A stretch of 64,000 bases of DNA from Pseudomonas cremoricolorata DSM 17059 = NBRC 16634. GTDB taxonomy: Bacteria; Pseudomonadota; Gammaproteobacteria; Pseudomonadales; Pseudomonadaceae. Where the stretch lies: assembly GCF_000425745.1 (NCBI RefSeq), contig NZ_AUEA01000013.1, positions 62,001-126,000 on the forward strand, read 5' to 3'. Under the pieces are notes generated by a model that worked only from the letters and a program-made list of their open reading frames with translations, ran no database searches and was not told the DNA's origin. Of this stretch, positions 52,600-60,776 are shown piece by piece (the first letter of the stretch is position 1; every line of letters starts with the position of its first letter). A program made the position numbers and the translations under genes.

Positions 52600-52632
52600 G
52601 GGAACTCCAAGGGTGACGAGATGCAGAATAGC

Positions 52633-52661
52633 TGCCACGGCCTGCCACGCAGGCCGTGGCA
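52633..52661. other. Perfect hairpin between the porin and the binding-protein gene
   Basis: TGCCACGGCCTGC pairs perfectly with GCAGGCCGTGGCA around CAC (13 bp). It lies 8 bases beyond the porin stop codon on the minus strand, with no T-run. It looks like an mRNA 3'-end stabiliser or a processing site that could uncouple porin and binding-protein levels. Confidence 0.7.
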
Positions 52662-52668
52662 CCCAGCC

Positions 52669-54045
52669 TCAGAGCAGGCTGAACGGCAACGTGGTGACCA
52701 CGCGGAACTCGTCCAGGCTGCCATCGGCCTGACCGGCACTGGCGCGGTGAGCGCTGTAGGTGGCGCGAATGGCGGTATTTTTCAGCGGCCCGCTCTGTAC
52801 CGCATAGCTGGTGCCGAAGCCGTACTCATAGTGGTTTTCCCCTTGCATGCCGCGCACGTCGTAGCCATTGCCGCGGTAATGGGTGCCATCGATGCCCCAG
52901 CCGCGGGCCTTGTAGAGGTTGAACTTGAGCCCCGGCACGCCGAAGGGTGCCATGTTCAGCACGTAGGAGAACTGCAGCGACTTTTCATTGGGTCCGTTGA
53001 AGTCCGACATCAGCGAGTTGGCGAGGAAGATGCCGTTTGTCTCGTGCAGGTAATCGAAGTACTCGTTGCCGTTGATCTGCTGCCAGGCCACCGAGAACGT
53101 GTGCGCCTGATGGGTCAGGCCCAGCGACAGGCTGTAGGCATCGTTGTCGATCTCGCCAAGCTTCTGCCGGCCGCTGTCGACGGTCTTGTAGTAGTTCAGG
53201 CCAGTGGCCAGGCTGAGCACGTCGCTGTCACCCAGGCTGTGGCTGGCGCCAAAGTAGTACTGGTTCCAGAAGTCTTCGACGTTGGCGGCATACAGGCTGG
53301 TAGTCAGGCTTTTCAGCGGCTGGTAATTGAGGCCGAACATGTTTACCCGATCGGTCTCGACGCCGGCGGCGCCGTATTCACTGCGAAACTTGCTCAGGCT
53401 CTGCTCGGTACGCGGCGACACGCGGTCGAAGGTGCCGGCATCGAAGGTCAGGTTGTCGAATTCGGCGCTGTTGACGCTCAGGCCCTGGAAACTCGAGGGC
53501 AGCGCGCGGTTGCCGATGTAGGCGATCACCGGCGTGTCGACGCTATGGCGTCCGGCGGTCAGGGTGGTGTTGGACACTCGCGCCTTGAGGTTGGCCAGGC
53601 CCAGCTTGCTCCACTGGGCGATGACGTCGCCGTCGCTGTGGGTCAGGGTGCGGTTGTTCGGCCCGGCCACCCGCGATCGCCCTTGCTGCAAGGCCAGGGC
53701 GTGGTAGCCGGCCGCTTCCAGAGCGAAGCCGACCGTGCCTTGGGTGAAGCCCGAGCTGTAGTTGAGCACGGTGCCCTGTACCCAGTTCTCGCGGCTGTGG
53801 CTGTCGTGCCGAGTGCCGTCGGCCTTGTAGTAGCGCCACAGCGGTCCGCGCGCCGAATGCTCGCGGCCATACCAGTTGCGCGTGCTCCCCGACACGCTTT
53901 GACCGGCGATGAAGCCCGGCGCCTCGGCTTGCGCCGAAGCGCTTGCCAGTTGTACCGAGAGCGGCTCCTGGCTGATCGGCTCGGCGTGGGCGAGGGGGAT
54001 GAACGTGCACAAGGCCAGGGCCAGTGCGGTGTTGGCTGTCTTCAA
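52669..54045 (-). CDS. opdP: OprD-family outer-membrane porin (OpdP-like)
   Basis: 458-residue substrate-specific beta-barrel porin. Signal peptide LKTANTALALALCTFIPLAHA, then many amphipathic strands with alternating aromatic residues, ending with the C-terminal sequence VVTTLPFSLL. OpdP-type OprD porins take up dipeptides such as glycine-glutamate. The start appears to be TTG 54045, with AAAGGAG nine bases upstream. An ORF start at 54159 would add 38 residues before the signal and is rejected. Its place within the dpp locus supports peptide uptake. Confidence 0.9.
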   Translation of the reverse strand: MKTANTALALALCTFIPLAHAEPISQEPLSVQLASASAQAEAPGFIAGQSVSGSTRNWYGREHSARGPLWRYYKADGTRHDSHSRENWVQGTVLNYSSGFTQGTVGFALEAAGYHALALQQGRSRVAGPNNRTLTHSDGDVIAQWSKLGLANLKARVSNTTLTAGRHSVDTPVIAYIGNRALPSSFQGLSVNSAEFDNLTFDAGTFDRVSPRTEQSLSKFRSEYGAAGVETDRVNMFGLNYQPLKSLTTSLYAANVEDFWNQYYFGASHSLGDSDVLSLATGLNYYKTVDSGRQKLGEIDNDAYSLSLGLTHQAHTFSVAWQQINGNEYFDYLHETNGIFLANSLMSDFNGPNEKSLQFSYVLNMAPFGVPGLKFNLYKARGWGIDGTHYRGNGYDVRGMQGENHYEYGFGTSYAVQSGPLKNTAIRATYSAHRASAGQADGSLDEFRVVTTLPFSLL

Positions 54046-54158
54046 GGTAAATGCTCCTTTCTCGTTATGACCCGCCTGGCAGGGCGGGGTGGGTGCGGCA
54101 GGGTGTTGCGAAACGGGTTCGGTGCGCCCTGTAGGCAAATTTCGGGTGCACGCCGCCA

Positions 54159-54181
54159 CGGGAGTGGCGCGGCCACTCCCG
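54159..54181. other. Perfect hairpin between a binding-protein gene and the porin gene
   Basis: CGGGAGTGGC pairs with GCCACTCCCG around GCG. It lies 16 bases after the stop of the 54197-55786 gene on the minus strand and has no T-run. Confidence 0.65.
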
Positions 54182-54196
54182 GAGCTGGGTGAAGGG

Positions 54197-55786
54197 TTAT
54201 TCGGTGCTGACGCCGGAGAAGGTGTTGCGGCCGAACGGGCTGACCTGGAAATCGAGCACCGTGCGCCGAATCGGCTGATTGACGGTGGAATGCGCCACTG
54301 GGGTGATCGGCACCTGCTGTTTCAGGCGCTGCTGCGCACGCTGGTACAACGCGGTGCGCTGGGCCGGGTCGGTGACACGCCTGGCCTGCTCGACCCATTG
54401 GTCGTATTCACCGTCGCACCAGCGGGCATAGTTGTTGCTGCCAATGGCGGCGCAGCTGTACAGCGTGCCGAGCCAGTTGTCCGGGTCACCGTTGTCGCCG
54501 GTCCAGCCGACCAGGGCGATGTCGTGCTCGCCGTTTTTCAGGCGCTTGAGGTACTCGCCCCATTCATAGCTGACGATGCGCACGGTCAGGCCGATGGCCT
54601 GCCAGTCGGCCTGGAGCATCTGCGCCATGAGCTTGGCGTTGGGGTTGTAGGGCCGTTGCACCGGCATCGCCCACAGGGTGATTTCATGCCCCGGCTCGAC
54701 CCCGGCTTCGGCAAGCAGGGACTTGGCCCTGGCCGGGTCGAACGGCGCATCCTCAATGCTCGCGTCGTACGACCATTGGGTCGGCGGCATGGCGTTGACC
54801 GCCCGTTGCCCGGCCTCGCCATACACCGCCTGCAGAATCGCGGCCTTGTTCACTGCCATGTCCAGTGCCTGACGCACCTTGAGCTGGTCGAACGGCGCGC
54901 GCTCGGTGTTGTAGGCGATATAGCCCAAGTTGAAACCGGCTTGCTGCAGCACCTGTAGCGCAGGTTCGGCCTTGAGCTGGGGCAGATCGGCGGGGCGCGG
55001 GTTGAGGGTGACCTGACACTCGTTGCGGCGCAGCTTCTGCACCCGCACCGACGGGTCGACGTTGATCGAGAACACCAGGGTGTCGAGGCGGACCTGCTCG
55101 GGTGCCCAGTACTCGCGGTTGCCGCGGTAGCGGATCTGCGCGTCCTTCTGATAGCGCTGGAACACGAACGGCCCGGTGCCGATGGGCTTGAGGTTGATGT
55201 CGGCGGGGCTGCCCTTGCCCAGCAGTTGCTCGGCGTATTCGGCCGAAAGGATCGAGGCGAAGCTCATCGCCAGGTTCTGGATGAACGCTGCATCGACCTG
55301 GGCCAGGGTGAAGGTGACGGTCAGTGGGTCGATGGCGTCGACGGCGAGGATGTTGCGGTCCAGGCCCATGCTGACGAAATAGGGGAACTCGGTCGGGTAG
55401 GCCAAACGGAACGGGTGCTGTTTGTCGAGCATGCGGCGGAAGCTGAACAGCACATCGTCGGCATTGAAGTCGCGGCTCGGGGTGAAGGCGGCGTTACTGT
55501 GGAACCTGACCTTTTCGCGCAAATGGAAGGTGTAGCGCAGGCCATCGTCCGAGACCTCCCAGTGGGTGGCCAGGGCCGGTTGCACGGCAGTGCCGCCGCG
55601 TTCGAATTCCACCAGGCGGTTGTACAGCGGCGCGCTGGCGTCGTTGTCGGTGGCACTGGTGAACTGCGCGGTGTCGAAGCCCGCGGGGCTGCCTTCAGAG
55701 CAGAACACCAGGCTGTTGGCCAGTGCTGCGGCACTGTGGCTGAGCAGACCTGCGCCAAGCACAGCGCATAGCAGGATCAAACGCAT
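54197..55786 (-). CDS. dppA: Peptide-binding periplasmic protein (second DppA paralog)
   Basis: 529-residue SBP_bac_5 protein. Signal peptide MRLILLCAVLGAGLLSHSAAALA, mature start NSLVFCSEGSPAGFDTAQFT. Blocks LREKVRFHSNAAFTPSRDF, IGTGPFVFQRYQKDAQIRY, VQRPYNPNAKLMAQMLQAD and GDNGDPDNWLGTLYSC. By eye it is clearly closer to the 55959 paralog than to the 51004 one (shared RNECQVTL...RPADL and NECxVTLNP blocks). ATG 55786 has AAGGAGTTGT upstream. Probably binds peptides of a different spectrum. Confidence 0.91.
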   Translation of the reverse strand: MRLILLCAVLGAGLLSHSAAALANSLVFCSEGSPAGFDTAQFTSATDNDASAPLYNRLVEFERGGTAVQPALATHWEVSDDGLRYTFHLREKVRFHSNAAFTPSRDFNADDVLFSFRRMLDKQHPFRLAYPTEFPYFVSMGLDRNILAVDAIDPLTVTFTLAQVDAAFIQNLAMSFASILSAEYAEQLLGKGSPADINLKPIGTGPFVFQRYQKDAQIRYRGNREYWAPEQVRLDTLVFSINVDPSVRVQKLRRNECQVTLNPRPADLPQLKAEPALQVLQQAGFNLGYIAYNTERAPFDQLKVRQALDMAVNKAAILQAVYGEAGQRAVNAMPPTQWSYDASIEDAPFDPARAKSLLAEAGVEPGHEITLWAMPVQRPYNPNAKLMAQMLQADWQAIGLTVRIVSYEWGEYLKRLKNGEHDIALVGWTGDNGDPDNWLGTLYSCAAIGSNNYARWCDGEYDQWVEQARRVTDPAQRTALYQRAQQRLKQQVPITPVAHSTVNQPIRRTVLDFQVSPFGRNTFSGVSTE

Positions 55787-55958
55787 GACAACTCCTTGCC
55801 CAAATCGATGAGTCCGTTGCACGCGTGGGCATGCGCCGGCAGCAGGCCAGGCTTCATCAAGGGAAAACTGGTAGCGGCACGGTCGCATGCACTGCACGCG
55901 GATGAGAGAGGAAATCTCCAAGGCCGGGCGTAACGCTTCCCAAGCCCCCAGTCTGCGG

Positions 55959-57584
55959 CTACTCGCTTATGCCGACGCCATAGAACGAGTTGAGGCCGAA
56001 CGGGCTGATCTTGAAGCCCTGCACCGACTTCCTCATGGGCTGGTACACCGTGGAGTGGGCGATGGGTGTCATCGGCACCTGTTCCTTGAGGATGCGCTGG
56101 GCCTTTTGGTACAGCGCGCTGCGCTGGGCCTGGTCGGAGGTGGCCTTGGCCTGCTTGATGAGGTCGTCGTAGGGCTTGTAACACCACTTGGAGAAGTTGT
56201 TGCCGCTCAGCGAGTCGCAGCCGAACAGGGTGCCGAGCCAGTTGTCCGGGTCACCGTTGTCGCCACTCCAGCCGATCAGCATGGCGCCGTTCTCACCGCC
56301 CTTGGAGCGCTTGATGTATTCGCCCCACTCGTAGCTGACGATATCGGCCTTGATGCCGATCTTCGCCCAGTCGGCCTGGAGCATCTGCGCCATGAGCCTG
56401 GCATTGGGGTTGTAGGGGCGCTGCACGGGCATGGCCCACAGGCTGATGTGGGTGCCTTCCTTGATGCCGGCCTCCTTGAGCAGCGCCTTGGCCTTGACCG
56501 GGTCGAAGGGTACGTCCTTGATGCTGGTGTCGTAGGACCACTGGGTCGGCGGCATGGCATTGACCGCCAGTTGCCCGGCACCCTGGTACACCGAGTCGAT
56601 GATCTGCTGCTTGTTCACCGACATGTCCAGCGCCTGACGCACTTTGAGCTGGGCCATGGGGTTGGGCTGATCGCTGCCCTTGAGGGTGTCCATCACGTTG
56701 TAGGCGATGTAGCCGAGGTTGTAGCCGGCCTGTTCGGGCATCTGCAGGTTCGGGTCTTTCTTCAACGCTTCGAGGTCGGCTGGGCGGGGGAACAATGTGA
56801 CCTGGCATTCGTTCTTGCGCAGCTTCTGGATACGCACAGAGGGGTCGGTGGTGATGGCGAAGATCAGGTTGTCGAGCTTGACGTCATCGGGCTTCCAGTA
56901 GTCCTGATTACCCTTGAAGCGAATCAGCGCGTCTTTCTGGTAGCGGCTGAAGACGAACGGGCCGGTGCCGATCGGCTTCTGGTTGATGTCTGCCGGCGTG
57001 CCCTGCTTGAGCAACTGCTCGGCGTATTCGGCCGAATGAATCGAGGCGAAGCTCATTGCCAGGTTCTGGATGAAGGCGGCGTCGACCTGGTTGAGGGTGA
57101 AGCGCACCGTGTGCTCGTCGAGTTTCTCGACGCGGACGATGTTCTTGTCCATGCCCATGTCGGTGAAGTAGGGGAACTCGCTGGGGTAGGCTTTGCGGAA
57201 CGGGTGTTCGGCGTCGAGCATGCGGTTGAAGGTGAAGAGCACGTCATCGGCCTGGAATTCGCGGCTGGGGGTGAAGTAGTCGGTGCGGTGGAACTTCACC
57301 CCTTCACGCAGGTGGAAGGTGTAGATCTTGCCGTCGTCGGACACCTCCCAGCGGCTGGCCAGCCCCGGTATCACCTGGGTGCCACCGCGTTCGAACTGGG
57401 TCAGGCGGTTGAACAGCGGCTCGGCCGAGGCATCGAAATCGGTCCCGGTGGTGTATTGGCCCGGGTCGAAACCAGCCGGGCTGCCTTCGGAACAGAACAC
57501 CAGGTTGGAAGCTGCGAAGGCGCTTGGGCTGGCGATCAGAAAGCCGGTGGCGAGCGCGAGCGGGATGACTGCATGTTTGAGCAT
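55959..57584 (-). CDS. dppA: Peptide-binding periplasmic protein (third DppA paralog, first gene of the locus)
   Basis: 541-residue SBP_bac_5 protein. Signal peptide MLKHAVIPLALATGFLIASPSAFA, mature start ASNLVFCSEGSPAGFDPGQYT. Family blocks LREGVKFHRTDYFTPSREF, IGTGPFVFSRYQKDALIRF, VQRPYNPNARLMAQMLQAD and GDNGDPDNWLGTLFGC. It is the 5'-most gene of the dpp locus; the 327-base region upstream carries an inverted repeat that may be its operator. A 172-base spacer separates it from the next paralog. Confidence 0.92.
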   Translation of the reverse strand: MLKHAVIPLALATGFLIASPSAFAASNLVFCSEGSPAGFDPGQYTTGTDFDASAEPLFNRLTQFERGGTQVIPGLASRWEVSDDGKIYTFHLREGVKFHRTDYFTPSREFQADDVLFTFNRMLDAEHPFRKAYPSEFPYFTDMGMDKNIVRVEKLDEHTVRFTLNQVDAAFIQNLAMSFASIHSAEYAEQLLKQGTPADINQKPIGTGPFVFSRYQKDALIRFKGNQDYWKPDDVKLDNLIFAITTDPSVRIQKLRKNECQVTLFPRPADLEALKKDPNLQMPEQAGYNLGYIAYNVMDTLKGSDQPNPMAQLKVRQALDMSVNKQQIIDSVYQGAGQLAVNAMPPTQWSYDTSIKDVPFDPVKAKALLKEAGIKEGTHISLWAMPVQRPYNPNARLMAQMLQADWAKIGIKADIVSYEWGEYIKRSKGGENGAMLIGWSGDNGDPDNWLGTLFGCDSLSGNNFSKWCYKPYDDLIKQAKATSDQAQRSALYQKAQRILKEQVPMTPIAHSTVYQPMRKSVQGFKISPFGLNSFYGVGISE

Positions 57585-57708
57585 GGTGGCCTCATTCTTG
57601 TCATTTTTCGGAGGAGATGGCCTCGTGAGCCGCCACCGGATACTTGTCCAGGGTCGGAGGCATTGCAACGCCGAATGAGCGAATGAGGGCGAAAAGGTGG
57701 AACGAACG

Positions 57709-57731
57709 TACATCAATGTCGCATCGATGTA
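57709..57731. promoter_or_regulatory. Putative operator upstream of the dpp locus
   Basis: TACATCAATG and CATCGATGTA are inverted copies that match at nine of ten positions around a 3-base spacer. The site is about 125 bases upstream of the first dppA start. The P. aeruginosa dpp locus is known to be repressed by PsdR, an Xre/cupin regulator. A similar regulator could bind here, but no such gene is visible in this window. Confidence 0.55.
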
Positions 57732-57766
57732 ACTTCGTGCGGCTTTGCAGGTTTAAATGGGCGAAT

Positions 57767-57782
57767 TTGCCGAAAATGGCAA
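57767..57782. promoter_or_regulatory. Small inverted repeat TTGCC-N6-GGCAA
   Basis: TTGCCGAAAATGGCAA has perfect 5-bp arms within an AT-rich patch. It overlaps the best candidate promoter for the dpp locus (its minus-strand copy starts TTGCCA). It may be a second operator or part of the -35 region. Confidence 0.35.
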
Positions 57783-57869
57783 CATATTCAAGGTTTTTCG
57801 AAGCGTGGGAAGGAGCTTAAGTGCGTGTAGGCAGGGGTTGCTACCGCTGTAGGAATTAGTACCGATAAG

Positions 57870-57900
57870 CGACCCAGGTCACCTTGCGCGACCTGGGTCG
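57870..57900. terminator. Perfect hairpin downstream of the SIMPL gene
   Basis: CGACCCAGGTC pairs perfectly with GACCTGGGTCG around a 9-base loop, 11 bases beyond the SIMPL stop on the minus strand. No T-run follows on either strand, so it may need Rho or act as a stabilising 3' end. Confidence 0.55.
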
Positions 57901-57911
57901 AGTACTAACGG

Positions 57912-58625
57912 TCAGGGCATCTGGATTTCGATCAGGCCGTCGGCATTGAGCGTCACTTCGCTGGTGCCGGCCTCGATGTCAGGTGCTGGCGCCGCTTCGT
58001 CGCTCATGGCTTTCATCGCCATCGGCGCGCTGCGCAGGTAGGGGCGCGGGTAGCCGCTGCTGTTGAGGTTGAGGTTGACCACCTTGTAACCCGAACCGCC
58101 GAGTGCCTCGGTGGCCAGTTGGGCACGGGCCTTGAAGGCGTTGACCGCTTCCTTGAGCAGTTCATCTTCGCTGGCCTTGCGCGTGGCCGGGGCGATGGAG
58201 AAGTCCATGCCGCCCATCTTCAGGTCTTGCAGCAGCTCGCCGGTGAGCTTGGACAGGGCGGGGAAGTCGGCGCTTTCCAGGCGCAGTTCGGCGCGTTCGC
58301 GCCAGCCGCTGATCTTCTGCCCTTTGCTGTCGTAGACCGGGTAACTGTTGCGGCTGCCCTGGCTGATCTTCACGTCCTTGACGTCACGGGCCTGTTGCAC
58401 GGCCTTGTTCATGGTCTCGGTGATCTGCTTGGCGAGTTTGCCGGGGTCGGTGTTCTGCGCTTCGCTGTACAAGGTCACGACCATCAGGTCGCGGGCGACT
58501 TCCTTGCTCACTTCTGCGCGCAGCGATACCTGGTTGTAGCGTGGCTCGTCCGCGGCCAGCGCGGGGAGGCTGGCCAGCAGGCCGCAGGTGAGAATCACAG
58601 CGGTGCTGCGACGGGGCATGTGCAT
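57912..58625 (-). CDS. SIMPL (DUF541) domain periplasmic protein
   Basis: 237-residue secreted protein. Signal peptide MHMPRRSTAVILTCGLLASLPALA, cleaved near residue 24, and a SIMPL domain (YNQVSLRAEVSKEVARDLMVVTLYSEAQ, VSQGSRNSYPVYD-like, GYKVVNLNLNSSGYPRPYL). These proteins form periplasmic oligomers of poorly known role, some linked to oxidative stress tolerance. ATG 58625 has AAGGAG upstream. It is divergent from roxS with about 200 bases between the starts. Confidence 0.85.
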   Translation of the reverse strand: MHMPRRSTAVILTCGLLASLPALAADEPRYNQVSLRAEVSKEVARDLMVVTLYSEAQNTDPGKLAKQITETMNKAVQQARDVKDVKISQGSRNSYPVYDSKGQKISGWRERAELRLESADFPALSKLTGELLQDLKMGGMDFSIAPATRKASEDELLKEAVNAFKARAQLATEALGGSGYKVVNLNLNSSGYPRPYLRSAPMAMKAMSDEAAPAPDIEAGTSEVTLNADGLIEIQMP

Positions 58626-58829
58626 GTGTGGCTCCTTGGTGTTGACAGCGCTCGGTTGGGCGCTATGGGTTGCGCACCTGGCCAATCAGACCGACGACAG
58701 CGAACCGGGTTCAAAAGTGCCATCACGCAGCTGTATCAAAGTGTGGCGCTTTGCCGCATCGCTTCAGGGCGCAGCGCCATTTCGGTATACTCCGCGTGTT
58801 TTTCCCCGCCGTTGCCCTCAGGAGAGCTC

Positions 58830-60086
58830 ATGCTCGCCGCCGTACATCCGTTGTCCGCTACCCGTCAGAACCTCTGGCGCCTGACCGTCATTCGGGTGCT
58901 GGTGCTGGCCGCCCAGGCCGGGTCGGTGGGCGTCGCCTACTGGACCGAACTGCTGCCGTTGCCCTGGCTGTCGCTGGCCCTGACCCTGGCGCTGTCGTCG
59001 TTGCTGTGCGCTTTCACCGCCTTGCGGCTGCGCCTTTCGCTGCCGGTCACCGAACTCGAGTACGCGCTGCAACTGGCCTGCGACCTGCTGATCCACAGTG
59101 CGCTGCTGTATTACTCGGGCGGCTCGACCAACCCGTTCGTGTCCTATTACCTGGTGCCGCTGGCGATCGCCGCGGTGACCTTGCCGTGGCTGTATTCACT
59201 GGTGCTCTCGGGCATTGCCCTGGCCGCCTACAGCCTGCTGCTGGTGCAGTTCTACCCCCTCGAAGACCTGCCCATGGCGCGCGACAAGATGCAGGTCTAC
59301 GGCATGTGGCTGAGCATCGCCCTGGCCGCTGCGGTGATCACCTTCTTCGCTGCGCGCATGGCCGAAGAACTGCGCCGCGCCGAGCAGATGCGTGCCGAGC
59401 GTCGCGAAGACAGCCTGCGGGACGAGCAACTGCTGGCCGTCGCCACCCAGGCCGCCGGCGCCGCCCACGAGCTGGGCACGCCGCTGGCGACCATGAGCGT
59501 GCTGCTCAACGAAATGCGCCAGGACCATCGCGACCCGCAACTGCAGGAAGACCTCGCCGTGCTGCAGGACCAGGTGCAGTCGTGCAAGCACAGCCTGCAA
59601 CAGCTGGTGCGTGCGGCAGAGGCCAACCGGCGCATGGACATCCTCGAGCAGGACGTCACCGCCTGGCTCGACGAGGCGCTCAACCGCTGGCACCTGATGC
59701 GCCCGGAAACCAGCTACCGTTTCCAGCGCCTGCGCGATGGCGTGGTGCCGCGTCTGGCGCCGCCGCCCGACCTCACCCAGGCGCTGCTGAACCTGTTGAA
59801 CAATGCCGCCGATGCGTGTCCGGACGACCTGCAGGTCTACCTGGACTGGAACGAGCAGGACATCCTGATCAGCATCCGCGACCATGGGCCGGGTGTGCCC
59901 CCGGCCATCGCCGAGGCCATCGGCAAACCCTTCATAACCACCAAAGGCAAAGGCTTCGGCCTCGGCCTGTTCTTGAGCAAGGCCAGCGTGACGCGTGCCG
60001 GCGGCTCGGTGAAACTCTATAGTCATGACCAGGGCGGCACCCTGACCGAACTGCGCCTGCCCTACGGCACGCGAGGAGAGCAATGA
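58830..60086 (+). CDS. roxS: Redox-sensing histidine kinase RoxS (RegB/PrrB family)
   Basis: 418-residue membrane kinase with six helices in residues 15-175. The ubiquinone-binding heptapeptide GGSTNPF of the RegB family lies at 97-103 in the third periplasmic-side loop. Phosphoacceptor His213 is in AAHELGTPLATMS, followed by N-box NLLNNAADA, G1 RDHGPGVP and G2 GKGFGLGLFLSK. RegB-type kinases sense the quinone redox state. In P. putida RoxSR influences terminal oxidase expression. ATG 58830 has AGGAGAG; the frame is open upstream across the SIMPL gene and is rejected there. Confidence 0.93.
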   Translation: MLAAVHPLSATRQNLWRLTVIRVLVLAAQAGSVGVAYWTELLPLPWLSLALTLALSSLLCAFTALRLRLSLPVTELEYALQLACDLLIHSALLYYSGGSTNPFVSYYLVPLAIAAVTLPWLYSLVLSGIALAAYSLLLVQFYPLEDLPMARDKMQVYGMWLSIALAAAVITFFAARMAEELRRAEQMRAERREDSLRDEQLLAVATQAAGAAHELGTPLATMSVLLNEMRQDHRDPQLQEDLAVLQDQVQSCKHSLQQLVRAAEANRRMDILEQDVTAWLDEALNRWHLMRPETSYRFQRLRDGVVPRLAPPPDLTQALLNLLNNAADACPDDLQVYLDWNEQDILISIRDHGPGVPPAIAEAIGKPFITTKGKGFGLGLFLSKASVTRAGGSVKLYSHDQGGTLTELRLPYGTRGEQ

Positions 60087-60646
60087 TGAGCGATGAAATC
60101 CAGGTTGAAGGCGAAGAGCTGCCCCACCTGCTGCTGGTGGACGACGACGCCACCTTTACCCGAGTGATGGCTCGGGCCATGAGCCGCCGCGGTTTTCGCG
60201 TCAGCACCGCAGCCTCTGCTGAAGAAGGCTATGAGCTGGCCAAGCGCGACTTGCCCGACTACGCCACCCTCGACTTGAAGATGGAAGGCGATTCGGGGCT
60301 GGTGCTGTTGCCCAAGCTGCTCGAGCTCGATCCGGAAATGCGCGTGGTACTGCTGACCGGCTATTCGAGCATCGCCACCGCGGTCGAGGCGATCAAGCGC
60401 GGTGCCTGCAACTACCTGTGCAAACCGGCCGATGCCGACGACGTGCTGGCGGCATTGCTGTCCGAGCACGCCAACCTCGACACCCTGGTGCCGGACAACC
60501 CGATGTCGGTCGACCGCTTGCAGTGGGAGCACATCCAGCGCGTGCTGGCCGAGCACGAGGGCAATATCTCTGCCACTGCGCGGGCGCTGGGCATGCACCG
60601 GCGTACCTTGCAGCGCAAGTTGCAGAAGCGTCCGGTTCGGCGCTGA
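60083..60646 (+). CDS. roxR: Response regulator RoxR (RegA/ActR/PrrA family)
   Basis: 187-residue two-domain regulator. The receiver domain (about residues 15-130) has the acidic pocket VDDD, phosphoacceptor Asp64 in ATLDLKMEGDSG, and the conserved Lys in LCKPADADD. The C-terminal Fis-type HTH (about 150-187, GNISATARALGMHRRTLQRKL) binds DNA. It overlaps the roxS stop by 4 bases and is followed by a strong terminator. Confidence 0.94.
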   Translation: MMSDEIQVEGEELPHLLLVDDDATFTRVMARAMSRRGFRVSTAASAEEGYELAKRDLPDYATLDLKMEGDSGLVLLPKLLELDPEMRVVLLTGYSSIATAVEAIKRGACNYLCKPADADDVLAALLSEHANLDTLVPDNPMSVDRLQWEHIQRVLAEHEGNISATARALGMHRRTLQRKLQKRPVRR

Positions 60647-60664
60647 GCGCTGCGCTGGCATATC

Positions 60665-60694
60665 AGGCAGTTCCTACGCGGGAACTGCCTTTTT
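60665..60694 (+). terminator. Rho-independent terminator of roxSR
   Basis: AGGCAGTTCC pairs with GGAACTGCCT around TACGCG and is followed by five T. It lies 18 bases after the roxR stop. Confidence 0.93.
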
Positions 60695-60776
60695 ATCGTC
60701 TGGGAGAAACCGCAATTCCTGGCCGCTGGCGTATGATTAGCGCCCTCATTCCGCCGCACCAGGACATCCCGCCGCC

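Larger units (their letters stand above)
57585..57911. other. Control region between the dpp locus and the SIMPL gene
   Basis: 327 bases without a supported gene. It contains, listed separately, a 23-bp inverted repeat, a smaller TTGCC/GGCAA inverted repeat and an 11-bp-stem hairpin near the SIMPL stop codon. The promoter for the dpp locus should lie here on the minus strand; TTGCCA...CATTTA with 17-base spacing is the best, but weak, candidate. Confidence 0.7.

Noticed and set aside
55887..57686. 599-codon plus-strand open frame opposite the first DppA paralog
   Set aside because: It is antisense to a gene with a signal peptide and SBP_bac_5 motifs along its whole length, and its product is Val/Gly/Leu-rich with no domain.
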